A stretch of DNA of 31,067 nucleotides from contig CANCLV010000010.1 of the NCBI GenBank assembly GCA_947378905.1, forward strand, positions 1 to 31,067. The letters are read 5' to 3'. Shown piece after piece: positions 7,614 to 15,951 of the stretch. The stretch's first letter is position 1. Every line of letters begins with the position of its first letter. This stretch comes from Opitutia bacterium. Lineage in GTDB: Bacteria > Verrucomicrobiota > Verrucomicrobiia > Opitutales > UBA953. The notes below the pieces were generated by a model. The model did no database searches. It was not told the origin of the DNA and was given only the letters and a program-made list of their open reading frames with translations. The position numbers and the translations under genes are program-made.

Positions 7614-7658
7614 TTCCCGCCTAGACTCCTCCAATCATACCCCTAAATCTGTACTCCC

Positions 7659-8765
7659 GTGGCCAAGCCAGCTGTTATCACCCATCCTGAATCTCTGAAA
7701 AACCCCGCGGGGCCATCGGAGTATTCTAAACACCCGATCAATAGCTCTCTTACCAAAGAAGCAAAAATCGCACTCTATACCAAAATGGCACGCATCCGTC
7801 ATTTTGAACAGCGCTGCATTCGCATCTACCAGCAAGGAAAAATTGGCGGGTTCCTCCACCTTTACGTCGGACAAGAAGCAGTGGCCGCTGGAACGATTTC
7901 ACTTTTAGGCAAACACGATCACATCATCACCGGTTACCGCGACCACGGTCACGGACTCATGGTAGGCATGGGCATGAAAGAATGTATGGCTGAACTAACC
8001 GGAAAAGTTACCGGATGCTCAAAGGGTAAAGGTGGTTCGATGCACTACTTCGCTCCCGATAAAAATTATTGGGGCGGTCACGGAATCGTTGGCGGCCAAG
8101 CTCCTCTCGGAACAGGTCTAGCCTACGCAGTAAAATTTAAAGGTCAAAAAGGGTCATGCCTCACCTACATGGGTGATGGTGCCGTCAATCAAGGTGCCGT
8201 CCACGAAGCCTACAACTTAGCCGCACTTTGGGATCTGCCAGTTATTTTCGTCGTAGAAAATAATGGTTACTCAATGGGTACATCACAAGAGCGCTCAACT
8301 GCACACCCCGGTTGCTTAGCTAAACGCGCCGAAGGTTACAATATGGCCTGGGATGTCGTTAACGGACACGATGTTTATGAAGTGCGCGCCAAAACAGCCG
8401 AAGCTTTAAAACGCGCTCATGAAGAATCTAAGCCCACCGTCTTAGAAATTTTCACTTATCGTTACTTTGGTCACTCGATGGCTGACCCTGATAAAACTTA
8501 TCGCGATAAAGATGAAATTAAAGAGTACCGTGATAAAAAAGATCCCGTTCTTCTCTTCGAAAAAGAATTACTCGCTGAAAAAGTTCTCACTCCTGAGCTC
8601 GTGGAGTCGATCAATGCCGCAGCCATGGAAGAAGCCGATGCTGCAGCCGCCTTTGCGGATGAATCACCTGAGCCAACCGTAGGCGACATCACCAAACATA
8701 TTTATTGGGAAGAAGATAATCGCGGTAAAAACACTACCAGTAGCGGAACCATTATTTTTGAATAA
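7659..8765 (+). CDS. pdhA: Pyruvate dehydrogenase E1 component, alpha subunit
   Basis: This 368-residue subunit of the alpha2beta2-type E1 decarboxylates pyruvate with thiamine diphosphate and passes the acetyl group to the lipoyl arm of E2. The TPP-binding motif is GDGAVNQGAVHEAYNLAALWDLPVIFVVENN (starting near residue 172); RDHGHGLMVGM and KGKGGSMHYF are typical active-site and pairing segments, and YRYFGHSMADPD is the phosphorylation-loop region. The start is a GTG at 7659; the ATG at codon 43 would remove the family's N-terminal helix. Pyruvate rather than branched-chain acid specificity is judged from overall resemblance. It is first in pdhABC, with 8 bp to pdhB. Confidence 0.93.
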   Translation: MAKPAVITHPESLKNPAGPSEYSKHPINSSLTKEAKIALYTKMARIRHFEQRCIRIYQQGKIGGFLHLYVGQEAVAAGTISLLGKHDHIITGYRDHGHGLMVGMGMKECMAELTGKVTGCSKGKGGSMHYFAPDKNYWGGHGIVGGQAPLGTGLAYAVKFKGQKGSCLTYMGDGAVNQGAVHEAYNLAALWDLPVIFVVENNGYSMGTSQERSTAHPGCLAKRAEGYNMAWDVVNGHDVYEVRAKTAEALKRAHEESKPTVLEIFTYRYFGHSMADPDKTYRDKDEIKEYRDKKDPVLLFEKELLAEKVLTPELVESINAAAMEEADAAAAFADESPEPTVGDITKHIYWEEDNRGKNTTSSGTIIFE

Positions 8766-8773
8766 TTAATTTC

Positions 8774-9751
8774 ATGGCCATTATTTCATACAGAGAAGCA
8801 CTCCGAGCCGCAATGCGCGATGAACTTAAGCGCGATGAAAACGTCGTGCTCATGGGCGAAGAAGTCGCACAGTTCAACGGAGCTTATAAAGTCACCGAAG
8901 GTTTGCTCAAGGAGTTCGGTCCTAAACGTGTCGTTGATACTCCGATTTCTGAAGCAGGTTTCATCGGTCTCGGCATCGGTGCCTCCATGTTAGGTATTCG
9001 CCCAGTCATGGAATTAATGTTCTGGTCCTTCTCGTATGTTGCCTTCGACCAAATCGTAAATAACGCTGGCAACATCCGCTATATGTCGGGTGGATTAATT
9101 AATTGTCCGATTGTGATTCGGGGGCCAGCCAACGGCGGAACCAATGTCGGCGCAACTCACTCACACACCCCTGAAGCTATTCTCGCTTCACACCCTGGAA
9201 TCAAAGTAGTTTGTCCAGCCACTCCTTACGACGCCAAAGGCTTATTAAAGGCAGCCATCCGCGACAACGACCCAGTCTACGTCATGGAGAACACCATTCT
9301 TTATAACGATAAAGGCGAAGTGCCCGACGAAGATTATATCGTTCCGATTGGTGTTGCAGACATCAAACGCGAAGGCACCGATCTCACCATCGTCGCCCAC
9401 GGTCGCGCCGTCATTACTTCACTCAAAGCAGCCGAGATTCTTGAGAAAGAACATGGCGTCAGCGTTGAAGTCGTCGACCTACGATCCATTCGTCCCCTCG
9501 ACGAAGAAACTATTTTAGCCTCCGTAAGAAAAACTCACCGCGCACTCCTTGTTGAAGAAAATAAGCCCTTCTGCGGAGTCGACGCCCAAGTCGCTTATTT
9601 AATTCAAGCACGCGCGTTTGATGAATTAGATGCTCCTATCGGTCGCGTTTCCTCCATCGACGCTCCCCAAATTTATTCCAAAAAATTAGAGGACTTACAA
9701 CTCCCTTACCCCGCACGCGTCGTCGAAGCGGCTCTCAAAGTTCTCGCCTAA
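8774..9751 (+). CDS. pdhB: Pyruvate dehydrogenase E1 component, beta subunit
   Basis: This 325-residue protein is full length for the family. It forms the other half of the E1 active site. The N-terminus (YREALRAAMRDELKRDENVVLMGEEVAQFNGAYKVTEGLL) and the segment DTPISEAGFIGLGIGASMLGIRPVMELMFW carry the conserved Glu residues that activate TPP and bind alpha. THSHTPEAILASHPGIKVV and VVDLRSIRPLDEETI belong to the transketolase-like central and C-terminal domains. It starts with no visible Shine-Dalgarno site, 8 bp after pdhA, and precedes pdhC by 20 bp. Confidence 0.95.
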   Translation: MAIISYREALRAAMRDELKRDENVVLMGEEVAQFNGAYKVTEGLLKEFGPKRVVDTPISEAGFIGLGIGASMLGIRPVMELMFWSFSYVAFDQIVNNAGNIRYMSGGLINCPIVIRGPANGGTNVGATHSHTPEAILASHPGIKVVCPATPYDAKGLLKAAIRDNDPVYVMENTILYNDKGEVPDEDYIVPIGVADIKREGTDLTIVAHGRAVITSLKAAEILEKEHGVSVEVVDLRSIRPLDEETILASVRKTHRALLVEENKPFCGVDAQVAYLIQARAFDELDAPIGRVSSIDAPQIYSKKLEDLQLPYPARVVEAALKVLA

Positions 9752-9771
9752 TTTTCTAACACACTTTCACC

Positions 9772-11052
9772 ATGGCTGAAATTATCGATATGCCCAAACT
9801 TTCCGACACGATGTCGGTGGGTACACTTGTTAAATGGAATATTAAGGAGGGACAGGTTGTAGCCTTCGGAGACATCCTCGCCGAAATCGAAACCGATAAA
9901 GCGACCATGGAACTTTCCTGTACAGTTCCAGGAACCATCTTAAAAATTTACGCGCCCGCTGGATCGCAGTTACCAGTCGGTGATCCTATTTGCGCTATTG
10001 GAAAAAAAGATGAAGTCGCTCCCGACCCAAAAGCCAAAGCTCCAGCAGCTAAATCAGCACCTGCCATTCCCGAATCGACCGGCATTCCTTGTGTCCCAGA
10101 AGCACCAAAATCTTCTAACTCTCCAGCTCCTGCCCAAACCGATGGCAGCCGCACAAAAATTTCTCCTTACGCAAAACGTATGGCCGAAAAAGCAGCGATT
10201 AACGCAGCGTCACTTTCTGGAACTGGTCCAGGGGGTCGCGTTGTCGCTCGTGATGTAGTCGCCGCAGGCTCAGCACCTGCTGCTCCCGCAGCACCCGCCG
10301 GCCCAGTTAATGTTGCCGTAACTCCTCCTGCCGATGGTAAAGGAATTCAAGCTGATGCCGATCAACCTGTCAGCGGAATGCGCGCGACGATTGCTCGTCG
10401 CTTAGTAGAATCTAAAAACACTGTTCCACACTTCTATCTCGAAGTTGAAGTGGACGCCGCTCCGCTTTTAGCGATGCGCGAAACTTTAAATAAACGTCTC
10501 GCCGAAGCAGGTGGAGAATCCGCACTGAAACTTTCGGTGAATGATTTCATCTTAAAAGCATCTGCCGAAGCACTTCGTAAAATTCCTGCAGTTAACGCCT
10601 CCTGGGCTGGGACGAGTATCCGTCAACACTCCGCAGTTCATTTAGCTTTCGGCGTAGCACTCGAAGACGGATTAGTCACCCCCGTCATTCGCGATGCTCA
10701 CTCGAAGTCACTTAAGGAAATCGCCCTCGACGCTAAAGCACTCATCAGCAAAGCACGTGGTAAAAAACTCTCACCAGCTGAAATGTCCGGCTCAACCTTC
10801 ACTGTGACTAATCTTGGGATGTATGGCGTAACCGGCTTCTTCGGTATCATCAACACGCCTAATGCCGCTATTTTATCCGTGGGCGCCACCATCAAGAAAC
10901 CTGTGGTCGACGCTCAAGACCGCATCGTGATGGGTCAGCGGATGATTATCGGTCTATCCGGTGATCACCGCGTGGTCGACGGTGCGAATGGTGCACAATT
11001 CCTCCAAGCGTTAAAACAAATCCTCGAAGCACCTACTTCGATTTTAATCTAA
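9772..11052 (+). CDS. pdhC: Pyruvate dehydrogenase E2 (dihydrolipoamide acetyltransferase)
   Basis: This 426-residue E2 core protein has one lipoyl domain (about 1-78) with the lipoylated Lys43 in ETDKATMEL, a long Ala/Pro/Lys linker, a peripheral-subunit-binding domain (about 126-162, ISPYAKRMAEKAAIN...GRVVARDV) that holds E1 or E3, a second Ala/Pro linker and the catalytic domain. The active-site His399 and Asp403 lie in GDHRVVDG near the C-terminus. It transfers the acetyl group to CoA. A single lipoyl domain is at the low end for E2. The E3 gene (lpd) is not in the window. The operon ends with a strong terminator 17 bp downstream. Confidence 0.94.
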   Translation: MAEIIDMPKLSDTMSVGTLVKWNIKEGQVVAFGDILAEIETDKATMELSCTVPGTILKIYAPAGSQLPVGDPICAIGKKDEVAPDPKAKAPAAKSAPAIPESTGIPCVPEAPKSSNSPAPAQTDGSRTKISPYAKRMAEKAAINAASLSGTGPGGRVVARDVVAAGSAPAAPAAPAGPVNVAVTPPADGKGIQADADQPVSGMRATIARRLVESKNTVPHFYLEVEVDAAPLLAMRETLNKRLAEAGGESALKLSVNDFILKASAEALRKIPAVNASWAGTSIRQHSAVHLAFGVALEDGLVTPVIRDAHSKSLKEIALDAKALISKARGKKLSPAEMSGSTFTVTNLGMYGVTGFFGIINTPNAAILSVGATIKKPVVDAQDRIVMGQRMIIGLSGDHRVVDGANGAQFLQALKQILEAPTSILI

Positions 11053-11069
11053 ACTTATCTTAAGTTCTT

Positions 11070-11108
11070 ATAAGCCCAGAGTGAGCGAGCATTCTGGGCT
11101 TATTTTTT
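11070..11108 (+). terminator. Rho-independent terminator of pdhABC
   Basis: An 11-bp perfect stem, ATAAGCCCAGA (11070-11080) with TCTGGGCTTAT (11093-11103), closes a 12-base loop and is followed by TTTTT. The T tract is only on the plus strand, so it ends pdhABC and not the convergent SDR gene. Confidence 0.9.
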
Positions 11109-11802
11109 AGAAAAGTTTTAAGGACGACAAGCCGCCGTCGACGTGGATGATTTGGCCGCTCATGAAACGAGCCGCATCGGAAAGTAAAAATTCTGTGATT
11201 TCAGAAAACTCATCAGATGAACCAATGCGTTGTAACGGATGTCGCTTCGCTGAGGCCTCTTTCTTTAAATCTGAATTAAGTAATCCAGACGCTAAAGGTG
11301 TATCCGTGAGAGATGGAGCAATCGCATTAACCCTAATGACGGGAGCCCACTCCGCTGCTAAACTTCGGGTCAAGCCCTCGATGGCACCTTTAGCTGAAGC
11401 AATACTCGCATGCATCGGCATGCCTTGAGAAACCGCGACGGTTGAAAATAAAACAACCGATGCATTTCCAGATGCCTTCAGGGCCGGGAGAGCGGACTGC
11501 AATACAGCAACAGCTCCCAATAAATTAACTTGGAAATCTTTTTGAAAATCTTCCGCGGTTAAACGGTGAAACGGCTTTAACTGAATCGTTCCTGGAAAAT
11601 AAACTAAGCCATCCAGTTTTTCGGGCCACACCAACGAACCAGGCGATGCGGCATCGAAGGCTTGCGACGAAATACCCAGATCGGCCAACTTCTCAGGTGA
11701 GCGACAGGCAATATGTAAAATGTACCCCTTGGACTTAAGTAGGTCGACAGTGGCACGACCTATACCCGAGGTACCGCCGATAATCGCGATGTGCTTAGAC
11801 AT
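11107..11802 (-). CDS. SDR family protein lacking the catalytic tyrosine
   Basis: This 231-residue Rossmann-fold protein is a classical short-chain dehydrogenase by pattern. The nucleotide-binding motif is GGTSGIG (9-15), Asn93 lies in VNLLGA, and the C-terminus has the usual IRVNAIAPSLTDTP and GQIIHVDGG. At the catalytic YxxxK the sequence is I134-A-S-A-K138, so the tyrosine is isoleucine and the usual serine region reads FSTVA. The protein may bind a dinucleotide without normal dehydrogenase chemistry, or use another acid. From memory a bacterial SDR subgroup with HASIA.AKGA has this feature, so it is probably not a sequencing error. I chose the ATG at 11802; the longer start at 11829 adds nine residues before the Rossmann strand. 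It lies 59 bp after the ThuA-like gene. Confidence 0.85.
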   Translation of the reverse strand: MSKHIAIIGGTSGIGRATVDLLKSKGYILHIACRSPEKLADLGISSQAFDAASPGSLVWPEKLDGLVYFPGTIQLKPFHRLTAEDFQKDFQVNLLGAVAVLQSALPALKASGNASVVLFSTVAVSQGMPMHASIASAKGAIEGLTRSLAAEWAPVIRVNAIAPSLTDTPLASGLLNSDLKKEASAKRHPLQRIGSSDEFSEITEFLLSDAARFMSGQIIHVDGGLSSLKLF

Positions 11803-11861
11803 GCGCACAAGATTGCTGGCCCTGCCCATAGGTCAAACGGGCAGCGCTGTTTCCCCCAAAA

Positions 11862-12812
11862 TTATTTACTTGGGGTTTTTTTATCCTGGTTCGCCGCCAA
11901 CTCAGCCTCTGAAAATTTTGTGATGACCCCACCCGCAGGAACCTCGGCCTTTGCGGTCCACAGAATAGCGTTAAGAACTAACATGCGTTGATTATCATTA
12001 GCCCATCCAGTGTGATAATGTCCTCCGCAAAAACCAAAACCACGGCCGCCGTCGTTACGACTCACCGCCCATGCAACAATCTGAGGCTTCTTTTCTTCTA
12101 ACACCTCTCTGCGAACATCAGGATTGCCGACATAGGGTCCATCCTTGGAACTAATAATTTCGGAGGGGACGTTGGAGATAAGAATCGGAGTTACGTCATC
12201 CATCTTATCTTTAAAACGCATGTGGAAATACCACTCATCTCTGGAACTAAACGATTTCACTCCGCGGCTAATCGGATGATCGGGTAATGATTTAAAATCT
12301 GCCGTCCAATGTGGGTTCACAGAATAGTAAGCTTCGAAATATCCACCCAACCACTCTTTAAATTCTTTTGCTCCCTTACCCACAGAGAATCGTCCAGCGG
12401 GCGGCGGGCTCACTGGCTTACCATCAACACTCAGCCAGCCAGCTCGGGCATAAGCGGGTTCGACCGCATAATGAAGACAAACAAATCCGCAACCGGCTGA
12501 CATCTTGGTGGTGAGTTGAGCGAGATGTGGAAGCGCAGGATGTTTTCCACCTCCGTCAGAATAAATAACAATAGTATCTGCCGCAGCGATTTGTTCATCC
12601 GATGGCCATTCGCCGTTAAGCGAAAAACTAACATTAACTAAATCGGGCACCGCTTGCTTCAGACCCACGGCAAGCAGTTGGACACCTGCATTGTGTTCAT
12701 GTTCGCCGGGACCATGACTCGGCAGACCAGCGATAAGTAGAACATTCTTTTTATCCGCTGCACAGACCACGGAAGTAAGTGAAGCAAAAATAATCAAAAA
12801 GAACTGTCGCAT
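11862..12812 (-). CDS. Secreted ThuA-like domain protein
   Basis: This 316-residue protein has a signal peptide (MRQFFLIIFASLTSVVCA) and a ThuA-like glutamine-amidotransferase-type fold: KNVLLIAGLPSHGPGEHEHNAG at the N-terminus, DTIVIYSDGGGKHPAL and CGFVCLHYAVEPAY in the middle, and GFGFCGGHYHTGWANDNQRMLVLNAILWTA near the end. ThuA proteins occur with sugar-utilisation genes and many planctomycete and verrucomicrobial ones are exported; the reaction is not well defined. The ATG at 12812 is chosen because it lies 4 bp after the upstream epimerase stop and gives the signal peptide; the open frame to 12920 runs into that gene. The neighbouring epimerase supports a role in carbohydrate breakdown. 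Confidence 0.85.
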   Translation of the reverse strand: MRQFFLIIFASLTSVVCAADKKNVLLIAGLPSHGPGEHEHNAGVQLLAVGLKQAVPDLVNVSFSLNGEWPSDEQIAAADTIVIYSDGGGKHPALPHLAQLTTKMSAGCGFVCLHYAVEPAYARAGWLSVDGKPVSPPPAGRFSVGKGAKEFKEWLGGYFEAYYSVNPHWTADFKSLPDHPISRGVKSFSSRDEWYFHMRFKDKMDDVTPILISNVPSEIISSKDGPYVGNPDVRREVLEEKKPQIVAWAVSRNDGGRGFGFCGGHYHTGWANDNQRMLVLNAILWTAKAEVPAGGVITKFSEAELAANQDKKTPSK

Positions 12813-12816
12813 GAAG

Positions 12817-13671
12817 CTATTTTGTGCGACCAAATAACCGATGTAGGTTCTTAAGTCCCTTAACGGGTATATCATCTTTTCTCGGTACAATCGTTCGCCA
12901 AATAGCAGCAGCTCGAGCAATCACTTTAACATCGGGAGTAAAGGACTCAATAACCACGTCACCACGATAGCCCACCTTCTTGAGTGCGGCAACGATGGGC
13001 TTCCAATCTAAAGAGTCTTCCCCAGGAATACCCCGATCGGTGCCACAGGCATGAAAGTGTCCCAAGTGTTTACCTACTTTAATAATCGCTGCGGCCTGAT
13101 TTTTTTCCTCAATATTCATATGAAATGTATCGAGGTGTAACTTTACATACTTCGAACCAACAGCCTTAACTAATTTTAATCCTTGGTCTACGGTATTCAG
13201 AAAATCGGTTTCGAAGCGATTGAGGGGCTCAATACATAATTCTATTTTATGTTGCTCCGCATAACGAGCTAACTTTTTCAAATTTTGAACAACTAACTTA
13301 AAGTGGCGGGCTTTGGTTTTATCATCGTGCGCACCTGTTAGTCCAACGACTGAGTAAATAGGTCCAATGACTCTCGGAGAATTTAAAGCTACGGCTTGAT
13401 CGATAAGGGCCATCAAATAAACCATCGCAGTTTTTTGGTCTTTTAAACTACCGCGAAAATCTCGACCCGGACCCATGGCGGCACAGACGGCGCCAATTTG
13501 GATTCCGGCTTTGTCGGCTGCATTCTTTACAAACGCTGGGTTAATATGGTCGGGGCTTTCAACGGCGATCTCGACGGTATCGAAGCCCCATTTTTTAAAA
13601 CGTTTAAAGAGTTTCACTTCTTTATCGGTAAAGGGAGAAGTGTATAAGAATGTATTAATGCCGAAACGCAT
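12817..13671 (-). CDS. Sugar (phosphate) isomerase/epimerase, D-tagatose 3-epimerase-like
   Basis: This 284-residue TIM-barrel protein matches the xylose-isomerase-like AP endonuclease 2 family and, within it, the ketose 3-epimerases. Likely metal ligands and catalytic residues are Glu148 (CIEPLNRFETDFLNT), Asp181 and His184 (HLDTFHMNIEE), His207 (HFHACGTDRGIPGEDSLDW, with Arg213) and Glu242 (VVIESF). The two glutamates are the proton-transfer pair of D-psicose/D-tagatose epimerases. It would interconvert free keto-sugars in the cytoplasm; the exact substrate cannot be read off. It heads a probable operon with the ThuA-like and SDR genes. The last 30 residues are basic and less conserved. Confidence 0.87.
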   Translation of the reverse strand: MRFGINTFLYTSPFTDKEVKLFKRFKKWGFDTVEIAVESPDHINPAFVKNAADKAGIQIGAVCAAMGPGRDFRGSLKDQKTAMVYLMALIDQAVALNSPRVIGPIYSVVGLTGAHDDKTKARHFKLVVQNLKKLARYAEQHKIELCIEPLNRFETDFLNTVDQGLKLVKAVGSKYVKLHLDTFHMNIEEKNQAAAIIKVGKHLGHFHACGTDRGIPGEDSLDWKPIVAALKKVGYRGDVVIESFTPDVKVIARAAAIWRTIVPRKDDIPVKGLKNLHRLFGRTK

Positions 13672-13775
13672 GGGGTAAGAGCAATAACTCTATTTACCTA
13701 AGTCACTGGGTCAAGTTTCAGAAAATTTTAAAAGTTACGCTTCGCTTTTACACCGTAAGCATTTTATATGAAGTA

Positions 13776-14825
13776 ATGGATAACCTTACTCACGCAGCGC
13801 TTGGACTTTCAGCGGGCGTGTTAGTTGCACGTAAAGGTGGCTCACTACCAGCTGCCGCAGTTGCTGCATTTCTCGCTGCGGAGATTCCCGACATAGATGT
13901 TTTTATTCGCAATGCTGACGACCCGCTCGCTTCGTTTCGCTGGCATCGACACTTCACACACAGCTTTGCTTTTATGCCTATCTGGGCGGTCTTCTGTGCG
14001 GGATTCACCGCTTGGTTTTTTAGATGGATCAACAAACCAGGAATAAACTGGCGCGAGTTAATTATTCCAGCATTTGCAGGCACACTCACTCACCTACTCT
14101 GTGATGGTTGTACGAGTTACGGCACGATGTTACTTTGGCCGTTTAATGAAATACGTTATGCGTGGGACTGCTTACCCATCGTAGATATTTTTGCGACGCT
14201 TCCGTTATTAGTTTTAACAATAATCGCGCTGGTAAAGTCCTCCAAGAAACTCGCGGCGATTGGCTTAGTATGGTTTTGTGGTTACGCTGGACTTGGAATT
14301 TATCAGCACGCACGCGCGGAGAAATCTTTGAGGCTATGGTTAGCCCAAGAAAAAATTTCTGTTGAACGGCTCGCCGTCAAACCAACCATTTCTAATCTCA
14401 TTCTCTGGCGCGGAGTTTGGTTACATGAAGGACAGTGGCAGGTGGCCGCAGTAAGAGTCATGCCTTTTACAGAAACACTCATTGCTCCAGGTGAAAAGCG
14501 GATGGCCTGGACTCTAAACAGCGCGGGGAATCCGCCTCAAGGATCGGAAGGTGAGAAAATAGTTAAAGATTTCACGCGCTTCACGCAGGGTTGGAATGCG
14601 TACAGTATCCAGGAGTCAGGAATTTTAATTGGTGATATCCGCTTCGCCATGTTACCCGATAGCGCGCGCTCCCTTTGGTCAGTCTATTATGGTAAAAAAG
14701 ATAAATCCTACCCGGGATCACAAGTTGCTGATGTCATTATGGACCGTCAGGTAAATGAAGCCGATTGGACTCACCTAAAAAATCTTCTTCTAGGTGAAGA
14801 TAAAAATTACCAAAAAATTAATTAG
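13776..14825 (+). CDS. YdjM-like membrane-bound metal-dependent hydrolase
   Basis: This 349-residue inner-membrane protein begins with the family hallmark MDNLTHAALGL, followed by IPDIDVF (about 37-43), WHRHFTHSF (about 56-64) and LTHLLCDGCTSYGT (about 107-120). These His and Asp residues at membrane-helix ends are the putative metal site. About five helices occupy the N-terminal 190 residues, and a soluble C-terminal domain of about 150 residues follows. The family (LexA-regulated membrane hydrolase-like, DUF457) has no settled substrate. It starts 104 bp from the divergent epimerase gene and ends tail to tail with the TonB-like gene, the two stops sharing TTAG at 14822-14825. Confidence 0.83.
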   Translation: MDNLTHAALGLSAGVLVARKGGSLPAAAVAAFLAAEIPDIDVFIRNADDPLASFRWHRHFTHSFAFMPIWAVFCAGFTAWFFRWINKPGINWRELIIPAFAGTLTHLLCDGCTSYGTMLLWPFNEIRYAWDCLPIVDIFATLPLLVLTIIALVKSSKKLAAIGLVWFCGYAGLGIYQHARAEKSLRLWLAQEKISVERLAVKPTISNLILWRGVWLHEGQWQVAAVRVMPFTETLIAPGEKRMAWTLNSAGNPPQGSEGEKIVKDFTRFTQGWNAYSIQESGILIGDIRFAMLPDSARSLWSVYYGKKDKSYPGSQVADVIMDRQVNEADWTHLKNLLLGEDKNYQKIN

Positions 14826-15388
14826 CGTAATTCGAACCGATACGTCGCGGTAGCTTCGGCACTGACGGGCTGGTGGTCACGTTCGGCCGGATTAAACTGT
14901 GAGGAACTCGCCGCCAACTCCGCAGCTTTATCTAAAATGGATGAGCCCGAACTTTCTACGACCTCAGTTGATTCTACTTTGCCCAGCGCTGATATAAAAA
15001 CTTTGACCACAACTTTTCCTTGGTGGCCCTCGCTCAAAGCTTCCGTCGGATAGTGCGGATTTTCACGAACTAAAAAAACTGGGGGACTGTAAATCGATGG
15101 CTGTTGGCGCGCCGACTGCAGTACAGCTACATCCACTGGTAAATTAATTTTATTTTCTACTGAAGTGGAACTGGCAGAAACTGAATTCTCCTGAGTTTTT
15201 GATGCGGACTGAGAATCCCTTTGAACGGATTCCGGATTGAGTTCATTAATCAAAGAAACCGTAACAAAATTTTCTGGATTATAACGGCGACTCCCAAACG
15301 TCGCATGATCGCTCACCACCAAGCCAGCCATCAGCACCAAATGTGTGACTCCTACAGCAATCCAAATGAAGCGGTGGCGAGTCGACAT
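14822..15388 (-). CDS. TonB family protein
   Basis: This 188-residue protein has one N-terminal membrane helix (about 8-25, FIWIAVGVTHLVLMAGLVV), a Ser/Gln/Asn-rich periplasmic linker in place of the usual Pro-rich one (about 45-95), and a TonB C-terminal domain (about 108-188: NPHYPTEALSEGHQGKVVVKVFISALGKVESTEVVESSGSSILDKAA). That domain normally touches outer-membrane transporters and passes on energy from ExbB/ExbD, which are not in the window. The protein is short for TonB. It lies 52 bp from the SixA-like gene, on the same strand. Confidence 0.85.
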   Translation of the reverse strand: MSTRHRFIWIAVGVTHLVLMAGLVVSDHATFGSRRYNPENFVTVSLINELNPESVQRDSQSASKTQENSVSASSTSVENKINLPVDVAVLQSARQQPSIYSPPVFLVRENPHYPTEALSEGHQGKVVVKVFISALGKVESTEVVESSGSSILDKAAELAASSSQFNPAERDHQPVSAEATATYRFELR

Positions 15389-15440
15389 GCTAAATGGTTA
15401 AAGCGATAAATGAGGTAAGTCAGCCCAGAACCTTCTCAAT

Positions 15441-15917
15441 TTAATCGGGAATGACATACCAGAGGAGCCGCCAACGGCCAAAAGGATGTCCATCGGTCGG
15501 CAAAGTTAATCTCTCAAGAGCCATCAATCCTGCCTTACGAAAACGCACCCCTTCTTCGCCCGCCCGAAGCCCCAATAATAATCCCACTAGCCCCGTCAGG
15601 TGTGGATTATGACCAACTAGAAAACGTGGTTTTGTTGTTTTTGCCAACATCAGCGCGGTTCGACGATAGTTATCATCCGGCAAAATTCCTGACATTTTCT
15701 TCAGACCAACCCTTGAGGCGTATTTTTTGATTAATTGAGCGGTCTGCGTTGCTCGAAGATAAGGACTATGCTCCACAATCAAAATTTCTTTCAAAGCCAG
15801 CTGTAAGTATTTTGAAGGCAATCCTTTCATTTGCTTATTTCCTTTAGACGATAACGGGCGAGCCGAATCTATCTCACCTGGCTCGGCATGTGCATGTCTA
15901 AGTAGAAATAGTTTCAT
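15441..15917 (-). CDS. sixA: SixA-like phosphohistidine phosphatase
   Basis: This 158-residue histidine phosphatase begins with MKLFLLRHAHAEPG, where Arg7 and His8 form the RH signature and His8 is the likely phospho-acceptor. RATQTAQLI supplies a conserved arginine, and FLVGHNPHLTGLVG carries the second catalytic histidine. Short size and lack of an insert domain fit SixA, which dephosphorylates histidine phosphotransfer proteins. An HPr gene is also in this window, but a direct link is only a thought. I chose the ATG at 15917; upstream residues in the longer frame (to 15995) do not look like the family. It is divergent from the carboxypeptidase gene over 34 bp, so the two promoters must overlap. 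Confidence 0.8.
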   Translation of the reverse strand: MKLFLLRHAHAEPGEIDSARPLSSKGNKQMKGLPSKYLQLALKEILIVEHSPYLRATQTAQLIKKYASRVGLKKMSGILPDDNYRRTALMLAKTTKPRFLVGHNPHLTGLVGLLLGLRAGEEGVRFRKAGLMALERLTLPTDGHPFGRWRLLWYVIPD

Positions 15918-15951
15918 CAATGTTTTACCAAGAATTGGTCTTGCCGAAAAC

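Noticed and set aside
12817..13671. TIM-barrel epimerase as the missing EboE
   Set aside because: It resembles D-tagatose/psicose 3-epimerases, is far from the ebo genes and is shorter than EboE proteins as I remember them.
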